Assembly: GCA_003255025.1 (NCBI GenBank)
Contig: QANY01000119.1
Coordinates: 62,001 to 126,000 of the forward strand
Source of the DNA: Datisca glomerata
Lineage: Eukaryota > Streptophyta > Magnoliopsida > Cucurbitales > Datiscaceae
DNA length: 64,000 nt
Direction of reading: 5' to 3'
Of the stretch, positions 45,288-56,745 are shown in pieces (the stretch's first letter is position 1; the number at the start of each line of letters is the position of its first letter). Made by a program: the position numbers and the translations under genes. A model generated the notes under the pieces. It saw only the letters and a list, made by a program, of their open reading frames with translations, had not been told where the DNA came from and ran no database searches.

Positions 45288-48200
45288 ATGAGTGCTTCAA
45301 AGTTCATAAAATGTGTGACTGTTGGAGATGGAGCTGTTGGAAAGACTTGTATGCTCATCTGTTACACAAGCAACAGGTTCCCCACTGTGAGATTCTCTCT
45401 TTACCCATCTTTCAAAATCATTCCTTTTTCTGTTTTTTCATTTTATTTTTACTTTTTTTCCTTTTAAGATTCACTTCTAAATTTAGTCCTCAACGTTGAA
45501 TCTTGGGTTTTCTTTTTTCATTTTTGGGGGTTTTCCTCCTTTCATATTCTTCCCTTTTAGTTCTCTCTCTCCCTTTCTCTCTCTCCCCCCACGTGCTGTC
45601 TCTTTCCCTCCCTCTCTCTCTTTCTCTTTTTCTCTGTCTCACTCTCCCAGTTTCTCTCCCACACTCTCTCTTTCTCTCTCTCTCTCTTTCCCTCTCTCAC
45701 TAGCTCTCTCCCTTTCTCCCTCCCTCTCTCTCCATCTCTCTATTCCTCTCTCTCTCTCACTCACACACTCTCTCTATCTTCCTCTCTCTCCCCCTCCCTC
45801 TATCTCTCTCTCCCTCTCTCTCACTCATTCTTTCCGCCTCTCTCTCGCACTCTCACCCCATCTCTCTCTCACTAACTAACTCTATCTATCCTGCTCTCTC
45901 CCTCTCTCTCCCTCTATCTCTCCCTCTCTCTCTCTCCCTTTCCCTCCCTATATATCTCTCTCTCTCCCTTTCTCTCCTCTCTCTCTCTCTTTCTCTTTCT
46001 CTCTTCCTCGCCCTCTATCAATCTATCTCTCTCACACCATCTCGCTCTATCTCTCTTTCTCTTTTCGTACTGTCTTTCTTCCTCTCTCTCTCACGCTCTC
46101 CTTCTCTTTCTCACTATCTTTCTCTTTGACTCTTTTTTCACACACTCACAGACNCTCTCTCTCTCACTCTCTCTCTCTCTCAAAAAGTCTTTCTCTCTCT
46201 CACTAACTCTCTCTGTCTGTCCTTCTCTCCCTGTCTCTCACTAACTCGCTATGTCTGTCCTTCTCTCTCTCTCTCACTAACTGACTCTGTCTGTCCTTCT
46301 CTCTCGCACTCTCACCCCATCTCTCTCTCACTAACTAACTCTATCTATCCTGCTCTCTCCCTCTCTCTCCCTCTATCTCTCCCTCTCTCTCTCTCCCTTT
46401 CCCTCCCTCTATATCTCTCTCTCTCCCTTTCTCTTCTCTCTCTCTCTCTCTCTCTTTCTCTCTTCCTCACCCTCTATCAATCTATCTCTCTCACACCATC
46501 TCGCTCTATCTCTCTTTCTCTTTTCGTACTGTCTTTCTTCCTCTCTCTCTCACGCTCTCCTTCTCTTTCTCACTATCTTTCTCTTTGACTCTTTTTTCAC
46601 ACACTCACAGACTCTCTCTCCCCTTGATCTCTCACTCTCTCTTTCTCTTTCTTTCTCTCTCCCTCTCTCTTTCACTCTCTCCCTTTCTCTCTCTCTCTCA
46701 TACTCTCTCTTCTTTCTCACTCCTTTTTCTGTCTCTCTCTCTCCTTCACTCACACACTTTCTCTCTCCCTCTGTCTCTCCTGCTCCCTCTCTCTCTATTT
46801 CTCTCTCTCACTCTCCCCCTCTATCTCCCTCACTCTCTCTCTTTCTCTCGCTCTCTCTCTCCATCTCCTTAACGCTGTCTCACTATATCTCTCTTTCTCT
46901 TTCCCAATGTCTTTCTATCTATCTCTCACACTCTCTCCTTCTCTCTCTCACTATCTTTTTCTTTATCTCTCTCCCTCTCTCTGTCCCTATTTCTCTCTCT
47001 CTGCTCTATCTCTCCCTCTCTCTGTCCCTATTTCTCTCTCTGCTCTATCTCTCCCTCTCTCTCCCACTCTCTCACCCTCTCTCTCTCTGCTTTATCTTTC
47101 TCTTTATCTCTCTCCCTCTCTCTGTCCCTATTTCTCTCTCACTCTCTCTCATTCTCTCTCTCTCTTTCTCTTTCTCTCTCTCTTTCTCTTTGTCTCTCAC
47201 TCTCTTTCACCCACTTACACTCTCTCTTTATCCCTCTCTCTCGCCCTCTCTCTCACACTCTCTCTCGCTCTCTCATTCTCTCTCTCTCTCTCTCTCTTTG
47301 TCTCTCGCTCTCTTTCACCCACTTACACTCTCTCTCTATCCCTCTCTTTCGCCCTCTCTCTCACTCTCTCTCCCACTCTCTCACCCTCTCTCTTACTAGG
47401 TCTCTTTCTCTCACCCTTAATCTCTTTCTCTCTCTGCCTTGCTCTCTCTGCCTTGTTCTCTCACTCTCTCTCTTTGTCACTCTTTCTCTCTCCGTCTCTC
47501 TTTCATTGTCTCCCTTTCTCTCTTTCTCTCTTTCTCTCTATCTATCTCTCTCTCTCTCACATTCTCTCTCCTCTTTTTCGTTCTCTTTTCTTTGTCTTTC
47601 TCTCTCTCTCTCTCACTTACTCGCAATCATTCTCTTTCCCTCTCTCTTACACTTTCTCTCTTTCTCCCCTCTCTCACACTCTCTCCCTGTCCCTCTCTCT
47701 TTATTTCTCTCTCTCTCTATTTCTCCCTCTCTCATTTTCTCACCCTCTCTCTAGCTCTCTTCTCTCTCTCTCCACATCTCTCTATCTCGCTCTCTCTCCC
47801 TCTCTCTATCAATCTCCTCACACTCTATCCCCCTCCTTATCTCTCTCTCTTTCTCTCTCTCTCACTCTCCTTCTCTCTCTCCTTCTCTCCCTCTCTCTCT
47901 GTCTTTCTTTCTCATTCTCTCTCGCTCTCTCCACTCTCTCCCTCCCCCCTCTCTCTCACTCTCTCCCTTTCTCTCTGTCTCTCTCTCTCTCTTTCTCTCT
48001 CGTTATCTCCCACTCCCTCTCTCTCTCGCTCTCTAAATCTCACTCTCTCTCTCGCTCTCTCTCTATCTATCTATCTATTAGGATCATCCTAATATGTTTA
48101 GATGTATTGATTTATGAAATCAATTGCATGTAAACTGTTAGATTTTAACTAGTTAAAACTTGGTAATCACATCACACTAAAGGTTATGGTAACCTTAAGG

Positions 48201-51200
48201 TTAACCTACTTTAGTAAAAGAGTTTTATTAAAGGTTGACACGAACGACAAAATTTATTGTTCACGCAAAAACACTATTCATCCATGAAAATACTGTTCAC
48301 ACCAGATATTTGCTATTCTGGCAGAGGTGAACCGTTCTGACGATACTATACCAACAGTGAGACAGGATGCAGTGGTAATGGGCGACCATCGGAGAGTCCT
48401 ATCGTCGGTGACAACTGTTGTCACATTTTAGGAAATTCTCCAACAAACCATGCAAACAACTCTATCATCTAAGTGTTTCATTCAAACCTAAACTCTTTTC
48501 ATTATCCATTTAAAAAATTTGAAATCAATATAATTTTAAAATTAATCGTTAATTTTTGATTTTATGAAAATTAAAAATTAATAGGTTTATTGGGTTTGAC
48601 CCAAGTTTAACCAAATAAAATAAAATATTCATTTGACTAAGTCAAAGTCAACTATTTTAAAAGGGATAATTATAGAAATTGTTTTAACGGAGAAAAATAG
48701 TTTTTCTAATTAAATAGAGTTTTGTTCAAAGCTTGAACATCAGGAAGTGAAGGCAACATTTGGGAAATATGTATTCTTGAAGTTCGCTTTGTAATTTTAT
48801 TTCTTTATTTCAAGGGTTGTAATTTGAAAATACCCAATAGTCACTCGGTCCATTATTATTTTATTTAATTGTTAAATAATTGTTTAATTGTTATGCTTGA
48901 TAACATGTCCATGCATTAGTCGATCACATGCCATACATGAAAATACCACACAATTTTATTTAATCATGCATCTCACTGTAGAAACATGATTTATTAGGAT
49001 TATCCTAATATGTTTATATGTATTGCTTTATGAAATCAATTGCATGTAAACTGTTAGGTTTTAACTAGTTAAAACCTAGTAATCACACCACAATAAAGGC
49101 TATAGTAACACTTAGGTTAACCGACTTTAATAAAAGAGTTTTATTAAAGTTTGATGAATATAATTAATTAGTTAATCTAAGTTCACCTAATTATGACTTA
49201 GGCGCTACAAAAAGTTAAATGAACCTAGACCAATGAGATTGGATTAACTGTTAATTAAATATTCATAGGGTTATTATTTTAACTAGTAATTAATTTGAAA
49301 TTAATTGATTATTTAAAATAGAAACACATTATCCTAAAATTGTGAGTGGGAGAAGGTTGACNTTTCTTATTGTTTTTTATTTTTGCTTCGGCTGTGTGAA
49401 ATTCGACATGCGGATGTCATGACGGTGACACAATCGGTGGCAAAGCCGCCGCAATAGGAGCTTCGAAACCCAAAAATTCCTTCTATTTTTTTTCTTGTTT
49501 GGAGTTTAATAAAGGGTCCAACTTTTTTAAGATGCAAACACTAAAAACCGAATATAATATTTTACATTTTTTCCCATATCATAAATGGACAATCTTTTTC
49601 TTTGGTGTCAAAGGTCTTAGACAGTGAGACTCATTATCTCAATATTTGTTTGTTTTAGTCATAGATGTTTTATCTGGTGTTTTGACGATAGCTTCTAGAC
49701 TTCCTGGCTTTTTGTTCCATTGGAGATGTAATGATGTTCGTATTGCCACTGTATGTGTTGCTGATGACAGTGATCTCTACTTTGCTTCTTTGGTTAATGA
49801 TAGTTTGCATCTTTTTAATGTGACGGAGATATTGAGTCAAATGCTAGTAAAAGTCAGATTTTCTATTGTGGTATGGATGACGATTTACAACGCATGATTG
49901 GGAGTGCCTTTGATCACTTTCTAAGGTGTTAAAAGTGGAATGTAATTCTTTGGTGGATAGAATCACTAAAAAAATCAAAGCTTGGGAAATATAAATCTCC
50001 GACTTTTGCAAGTAGATTGTAATTAACTCATTAAAGTCGTGTTGGTTGCTATTCAGAATTTATGAGCTAGTATGTTCATTCTCCCTAAATCTGTTATTAA
50101 AGCAGTGAACTCTATTATTAGGAACTCTTTTTGTTTTGTACTGCTAGTTCTTCTAATAGAGCTAAGGTCACTTGAGTTGATGTTTGCAAACCTTTAAAGG
50201 CTGGTGGCCTTGACTTCAGGAATTTAAAAGCTTGAAACAAAGTTATTGCTGCTAAACATGTGTGGTCCCTTGTTTCTCTGTCTAATGATTCTTTATGGAT
50301 TGTCTGGTGTCTTACATTTCTTTTGAAATGTCAATCCTATTTCACGGTTAAGATGTGTTCGAAGCTTCGTGGTCTTGGAGAAAAAGGGAGAGAGAGAAAG
50401 GGAGAGGAAGAGTGAGAGGGAGAGTGAGAGAGAGAGAGTGAGAGAGAGAGAGAAAGAGGAGGGGGAGTGAGGGGGATGGAGAGAGAAAGAGAGAGGGACA
50501 GAGAGAGGGAGAGAGTGAGAGAGACGGGGAGGGAGAGAGAGAGTACGAGAGAGATGAAGAGAGAGAGAAAGAGACAAATAGGGAAAGGGAGAGAGAGGGA
50601 GGGGTAGAGAGAGAGGGGGAGAGATAGGGAGAGGAGAGCTAGAGAAAGAGAGAGAGTTAGGGGGAGAGAGAGAACTCTAAATTTTCTTTTGAATTTGCTT
50701 TGTTTGCTGGTTTTCTGCTGTGGCAGGATTACATACCAACAGTGTTTGATAATTTTAGTGCTAATGTTGCTGTGGATGGGACCATCGTCAACTTAGGATT
50801 ATGGGATACTGCAGGTTGTTATAATTCTCCTAAATTATTTTCTGGCTTAGAGAAAGAGGATTTTCTGGGTTTTTTTAAAAAAAATTCAAACCTTGTTTTT
50901 GACCTTTTGTTTTGTAGGTCAGGAAGATTATAGCAGGTTGAGGCCACTGAGTTACAGGGGAGCAGACGTATTTGTGCTAGCTTTCTCATTGATTAGCAGG
51001 GCCAGCTATGAAAATGTTCTAAAAAAGGTTCTAATTTCATTGCTACATTTATCTCTTTTTAAATCATTGTCATTTTTATTGCCTATTCAATTACTGAATT
51101 CTGTTTGAATTAGGCCATCTTCCATTGAAACAGAGCTTTTCATTCAATTGATGTTTGATTTTATTAATATATGACTTTCGGTTTCATTAAATTTCTCAGT

Positions 51201-52122
51201 GGATGCCTGAACTTCGTCGATTTGCGATTAATGTTCCAATCGTTCTAGTAGGAACAAAGCTTGGTAATTAACAGCTTAATTTAATTCAAACTAAATTATG
51301 TATTTCATTTACTTGAGATTGTGAAAATACTACAAGGATTATCAAGGTAATTCTCTTCTTTCTCTGTGCTTCTTCAGATCTTCGTGAGGACCGAGGGTAT
51401 GTCGGGGATCATATGGGTTCTAATGTCATTACATCCGCTCAAGTAAATTAACTCAATGTTTTTCTTAATTACACTGTTAAATATACACGCCATTTTTCAT
51501 ATTACATGGAAATGCTGATTTGATTAGTCTTTTAACTGATCAGGGTGAGGAACTGAGGAAACAAATTGGTGCTGCAGCTTACATTGAATGCAGCTCGAAG
51601 ACCCAGCAGGTAGATTTCTTGGGAAAAAAAAATTAAAACTTTCGAAGATTTCTCATTACCTTCTTAGTTTTTAGCTTTTCTGAACTAGCTACCATAAAGA
51701 AGACCAGATATGATGGTGTTTGGTTGTCTGGTATTGAATCTTTAGAATGTGAAAGCTGTTTTTGATACAACCATCAAGGTTGTTCTTCAACCTCCGAGGA
51801 GGAAGGAGATGGCGAGAATGAAAAGGCGCCGAAGATCTGGTTGCTCGGTTTTGTAAGTACTTTTAAGTTTCTTCAGTCTTCACTTACAGTAAAAGGAATT
51901 GGTAGGCCATTTTGATTAATGAGATCTCATTGTCACGCAAGTTTACATTGACATTCAATGGCAACTGCAGAATCCCATTTGTAGTTCCGATCGAAAAGAA
52001 TAGCATTTATAGACTTCTATAATGTTCTTAAATAGATTGTTTCTGAATAGGATTTTTTTTTCAGCTGAATTATTTTATGTATCAACAGCAGGAGCATTGT
52101 CTGTGGAGGCTGTGTTGCCTAG
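45288..52122 (+). CDS. ROP: ROP/RAC small GTPase, type II (8 exons)
   Basis: Exons 45288-45386, 50727-50814, 50918-51027, 51200-51263, 51378-51442, 51544-51609, 51746-51852 and 52092-52122, all with GT-AG introns, give an intact protein of 209 residues. It is a Rho-of-plants switch that cycles between GTP and GDP forms at the plasma membrane to control polarity, cytoskeleton and hormone signalling. Visible motifs: G1 GDGAVGKT (13-20), effector [12 protein letters not shown] (35-46), G3 DTAGQE (60-65), G4 TKLD (118-121), G5 ECSSK (157-161, including the C158 acylation-type cysteine). The tail has RMKRRRRSG, then GC-SVLSIV-CGGC, the cysteine box of type II ROPs, which are S-acylated instead of prenylated. 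A tandem acceptor (CAGCAG, 52086-52091) could also start exon 8 at 52089, giving 210 residues; the downstream choice fits the GC-x6-CG spacing. Intron 1 is 5.3 kb; introns 2-7 are 101-236 bp. Confidence 0.93.
45540..48077 (+). repeat. CT-rich satellite in ROP intron 1
   Basis: About 2.5 kb of almost pure pyrimidine (CTCT, TTTCTC, CTCCCTC) is interspersed with short recurring words (CACTCACAC, CTATCTAT, GTCTGTCC). It contains a near-identical 312-bp duplication (45842-46153 and 46301-46612) and a second one near 47200-47380 (TCTTTCACCCACTTACACTCTC). It holds an N at 46153. Long serine/leucine open frames are an artefact of composition. Confidence 0.9.
48078..48240 (+). repeat. Direct repeat, left copy (ROP intron 1)
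   Basis: TTAGGATCATCCTAATATG through AAAAGAGTTTTATTAAA matches 48991-49157 at high identity. The pair flanks about 750 bp and could be short LTRs of a TRIM-like element or an ordinary duplication. Each copy begins with the palindrome AGGATNATCCT. Confidence 0.6.
48991..49157 (+). repeat. Direct repeat, right copy (ROP intron 1)
   Basis: Second copy of the 48078-48240 repeat, including CAATTGCATGTAAACTGTTAG and ACTAGTTAAAAC. No primer site or polypurine tract could be assigned with confidence between the two copies. Confidence 0.6.
49620..50370 (+). pseudogene. LINE reverse-transcriptase fragment in ROP intron 1
   Basis: Plus-strand open frame 49646-49897 reads [21 protein letters not shown] then [21 protein letters not shown], a LINE RT block with the catalytic ADD intact. 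Further downstream, [21 protein letters not shown] and a GVLHFF-like piece continue in broken frames. It is same-sense as the ROP gene and lies wholly inside its first intron. Confidence 0.75.
50380..50690 (+). repeat. GA-rich tract near the 3' end of ROP intron 1
   Basis: About 300 bp of GAGAGA, GGGAGA and AAAGAG repeats end only about 40 bp before the exon-2 acceptor. It is complementary in composition to the CT-rich block at 45540-48077. Confidence 0.85.
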
Positions 52123-54571
52123 AACATGTGATAACTCATCCGACGTTCAGCATCACTAATTTAGCGATGTTAGATGTTGTGTTGCGGATACCTGACACGG
52201 ATAATATCTCTACTTCTCGATATGTGTTTATGTGTATTGTAGCTTACATATAACATAGTTTGTAGAAAGAAAGCTGGTTTTTTGTGTCTTGCAAAAGATA
52301 ACCAGAAGTATGGGTTTGTTCATCCTTTCGGCACTGATACTGTCTGTATTGTGTGTGTTTTTGTTCAAACGAGATCCTTGGTTAAATGAATTAATTTTAA
52401 GGATAAATTTCTCTTTACTCCTCAACTATAGAGTCTTTTGTGACATTATCACGGCAACGTCGCCTAAATTTTATTTTTTTTACACTAATTGAAAGAGGGA
52501 GAGTGATTGATAGAGTAAATACTAAGCCTGAGACTTCTCACCTACTCAAATGAGATTGAAAACTACCATTCCCTTGAATCGGAAAAGGTTTCGAAGAGCG
52601 CAGAAGGTCAGTTCGGAGAGTGGGGAAGGAAGAGCTGGTGGCACGTCAAACGCCTTCATGTAATGCAGCGCACAAGGAAGGGTGGCGAGTGGGAGAATAA
52701 TTCATCCCCTTTCAAGAAAGGTGTGGATATGGTATAGCCAAAGATTCAGTCAAATCAGAAGCAACTGGGAAAGCAAATGTCGGTGCAAAAATGGCAGTAG
52801 TGTAGCTCAAGCCAGAGCTTTTGAGTTTTCCAACTAAGTTCCAGTCCGCAAAGGAGTGTGAGTCTTGAACGGAGGCATCAAAAGACGAACCATAAAGATG
52901 CAACTCCAGTTTCAATCGTAGAGTCGACCAAAACAGAAGTTTTAGGCGAGATAAACAATGATAGAAAACACTTAACTTTTCTTTCTCAAACACAAGGAAG
53001 TAGGCAAAGAAAATCTTAATTTAATATTTTGATTTGATTTAAATATTAAATATTAATTGTTATAAATATAAAATATTAATTTGATACATTTTTATGAGAG
53101 AGATTGATTTGATTCTAGAGAGAAATATATATTTAGTTTGATGAAGAGAGAGTGAATGATAGAGAGAGATTTAAGAGAGAAATACTCAACTTAGAGAGAG
53201 AGTGATTGATGGAGTGAGAGATGTAAATATTCATTTATTATTTTATACTTATTTACCTTTTACATTAATTTTAAGAGAGAGATTGAGAGAATAATTAATA
53301 GAGAGTGTATGATATTTAAATGATAAAAAATTGAAAATATATTATTTTTAAATTATAAACATTCAAAATTCTATATGAAAGGCATTTATGGTATTTAAAT
53401 TATAAAAATCTTGAAATAAAAATAGAATTCACAAAAATATTGTTATAAAATTTTGATAAAAATCAATAAAGTAGTACAACTATATTATTTGTCTAAAAAT
53501 CAGTAAAATAAATGTTAGTTCTTGTGTTGTTGTCTTAAACAAAGACAAGCTAGTAGAGCTCAATGTAAAATCAGTCCTGTACTGTTGGATTTGGATCACC
53601 TACTAGGTGACCCAAATAGCATGTTCGGTCGATTGGACCATTGAATTAAGAAGCAACTTGCCACAATGACTTATTAAGAAGATAAGAAAATTAAAATAGT
53701 TTTTTTATAAAGCGGAATGAATTAAGAGAAAAACCATCATCCAGTCAATATGTACGTCTTCACACTTATTTAATTTATAGTGATCAATTTTATTTCGATT
53801 ACCGTTTCAATTTTTTTAAAAATGAAATGTTTCAGAAAAATTTCAGATATATAAAAAATTATTATAAATAATTTAATAAATAAATAGTAATACATACATA
53901 AAATTCTCATTAAAAACTTTTTTATAGTAAAAACTCATACCTTATTCCAATCATTTTAACTTATTTAGTGTAATTTTTCACATGAAAAAGTAACTAAACA
54001 ATATACAAATCACCAGATTAATAAAAAAAATTATTCATTAAATCTAAAAACAATCACTCATTTATTTAAATTTATAAATAAATAATCACCACATTTAATC
54101 TAAACAAGTTACCTATTCTAAAAAAAAAATTATGAAAAAAAATTAAAAAATTGTAGTTGAACAAAATTACTAGTTGTATTCCAAGGTGGTCGAACGTTGG
54201 TGGGAAAGTGTAATTCCAAAGCTTTGGCCAAACGAACTGCAACACTTCTTTTTAAAGTATAGCTTTTCCTAATATTTCTACGAGTTTTATAAATCCTATT
54301 GCAGCATAATTACCATTTCACCCATTCTGGACGAAAATTGGCATATTCCAGCCGGAATTGACCGAATTTGAGGGCGAAATTTTACCACCCTATGTCCCAT
54401 TCCGTTTTCATCTCAGAACTGAAATATTTTGAACATTCTGGCCGGAACGGAACGGAATTAACTATTATGATTTAACAATAGATATTAATTTAAATTAATA
54501 TTAACGTTGAAATATATACATAACTTATTTGTAAAAATAGTCAACTTTCTAGCTCAAACTTAAAAAATATC
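52123..54571. other. ROP 3' flank and AT-rich intergenic DNA
   Basis: 52123 to about 52450 is probably ROP 3' UTR. A 93-codon minus-strand frame (52712-52993) is unrecognised and lacks support. 53090-53300 holds scattered AGAGAGATTGA motifs. 54340-54470 has a CCGGAACGGAACGGAATT-type segment that may be a transposon end. Otherwise AT-rich and featureless. Confidence 0.45.
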
Positions 54572-56581
54572 TATCGCAACGTGTCTGCGACGATTGAAAA
54601 AAATCAGTTTTGAAGAAAAGAAATTTAGAGTCGCTACCAATCATTTTAGTGTGTGATTGGTCACCCAGTTTTAAAATAAAAATTTTGGTCTATTAAAACT
54701 CAAAATTGGTTCGGGAGTCATTTATGTGTGAGAAAGTATTAACACCCCACAATACCCATTGTTAATATGGATACCAAATTTAATCAAATGTCATCCAAAT
54801 TATATTTAAAAACTAGATTAAAGAAATTCATTTTGGAATGTCCCAGTTGGCACATTTTACGTCATAAAAATGAACAAAAGAATCACTTTTAATGGGTGGT
54901 ACAAAGACCATTGAAAAATTATTTTTATTTTTTTATATATTATTTTTAAAATCAAAGCATTGTTGGAGTTGTTCTCGGTCTTTCAAAAATAACTCCCCAC
55001 CTCAGTAATTCAAGAAATTTGGTATCCCAAAAATTTCAAAGTCCATCATAGTGATTTTCTTTAGTGAAAAAAACTACATAATGGAGTTAACCAAATTTAG
55101 ATTTAATTGTTAAGTTTGTGATCTATACATATATAAATATCAACCCTAATGATAAGGGAATGAGAGAAGACTAACATTATAACATGACAAGATGAGAGAG
55201 CTATATAAATAAAGATGTAAAGAAAAGATATACTAATAACTATATAAAAAATGAATAAATAAAAAGTTAAAGTCATATGTAAATTGTAGAATGACAAAGT
55301 GGAGAAAAATGTGTAAAGTAGAAAATGAATATGCTAAACATGTAAAAGATGTGAGTGATGAATATTAAAATAAACATAAATTAGAAACAAAAAAGAGAGG
55401 AAATTAAGATAAATGAAACAAAAGGGGGAAGGAGATTAGTGTACGGAGGGTGACGAACAGAGGGTGATATCACATTCCTTTTACTTTTTTTTTTTAGTTT
55501 TTTCTCATTTTATATAACATAACTATAATTTTTTTCTATTTTAATATAATATAACTACAATATTATAAAAATTAACATTATAAATCTCAAAGTTTAAATA
55601 TTTTTGGGTTTTAATATACAATTTTTTTATTTTGGACTATTTAGTTCACTATTTATCATTATTTCCTTTCTTCCTTCATTGTTAATCAAAAAGCAAAAAA
55701 ATGATCATACATGGTAATTAGTTCAAACAAGTGTCACTAAAATAGTAACAAGATCTAAAAAAGAAAAGATTTGTGATAACATTAAAAAATGCTCAAAGCT
55801 TAAATATTTGCATACTCTTTATATAGATGTTTAACTCTTTATTTTATGCATTTAAATGCATGAGAAATTATCATAGGGAATTTTTGCAACAAATGTACGC
55901 TTTCAACACATTAAATGGTTGATTCACATTGAGTTAGTTTTGCACCCCTCAAAAGCTTTATCATCATCCATATTGATTGAGTTGATGACAAAGATATCAC
56001 ATTATCAAATTTATAGGAAAATCATCAATGCATTAAAATAAAACTCAAGATTAAGAGTAAAAAATAAAGAAGGAGGAACAAATCATATAAACTACATGAG
56101 TATGTAGGAGAAAGGATAAAGAACAATGAACAATATATCTTATTAGTAGAAGTGTAAGAAATTTAGACTACATTAAGAAAAATAATGAGAGAAGATGAAT
56201 ATAAATGTAAACTCTATTTTCCTCTCTCTAAGAAAATCTCTCTTATTTTTCACACACACTCTCTAAAAAGTTCACCCTCCTTCTCTCAAAAGCCTCTCTT
56301 CTTCCTCAGTGAAAAAGTCCCTCTCAAAGTGAAGACCCCCCTCCCTATTTATAGGTAAAATTAGAGTTTCATTTTTTTCTTTTAGTCCTTATGCTCCCTT
56401 TTTTATTTTTTAGTCCTTGAACTTTTTTTTTATATTTTTAGTCCCTAGTCTATTTATCTATTTTAGATATTGGGCTTTTTCTGTTTTCAAAAAATCGCAC
56501 ATTGTCTCAGACTCGTAAATAGGCTAATAAACAAAATGTGTATATTTAAATTATTGAACCGGACAAAATATGATATCTACA
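54572..56581 (-). repeat. 3' LTR of element C
   Basis: 2.01 kb; its first about 1.45 kb aligns with 62506-64000 (shared CGCAACGTG-CTGCGA, CCAATCATTTTAG-GTGTGATTGG, AGTAATTAGTTCAAACAAG and so on). On the minus strand it begins TGTAGATATCATATTTTGTC (56581 leftward) and ends GTTGCGATA. A minus-strand TATA box CTATAAATAG lies at 56345-56354 with a GA-rich leader to its left. Confidence 0.85.
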
Positions 56582-56590
56582 GCTGCCCCC
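56582..56590 (-). other. Polypurine tract of element C
   Basis: The minus strand reads GGGGGCAGC immediately before the LTR start TGTAGATATC. This position and composition fit the primer for plus-strand DNA synthesis. Confidence 0.75.
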
Positions 56591-56745
56591 GTTGTTCACG
56601 TTTCTAAACATAGAAGGTGTACAAATGTTAGATACGTATTTTGATCGGCATGACAAAACACTATATGGAATAGGAGAATAGAAACCTCGACTGATTCGGG
56701 CTCTATGAAACGAAGGAATTATGAAATGGACCTCGATAGACACAG

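Noticed and set aside
46585..48133. Open frames of up to 408 codons made of Ser/Leu/Phe/Pro on the plus strand
   Set aside because: They arise from the CT-rich satellite in the ROP intron; composition alone keeps the frame open.
49646..49897. Plus-strand 83-codon frame as a host gene
   Set aside because: It matches a LINE RT block with ADD and is followed by broken LINE sequence.
51746..51856. ROP ending at TAA 51854-51856 as a type I protein
   Set aside because: The GTAAGT donor and a downstream exon encoding the type II CGGC box show that the spliced form is the main one; kept only as a possible retained-intron isoform.
52712..52993. Minus-strand 93-codon frame downstream of ROP
   Set aside because: No recognisable domain, promoter or splice structure; not supported as a gene.
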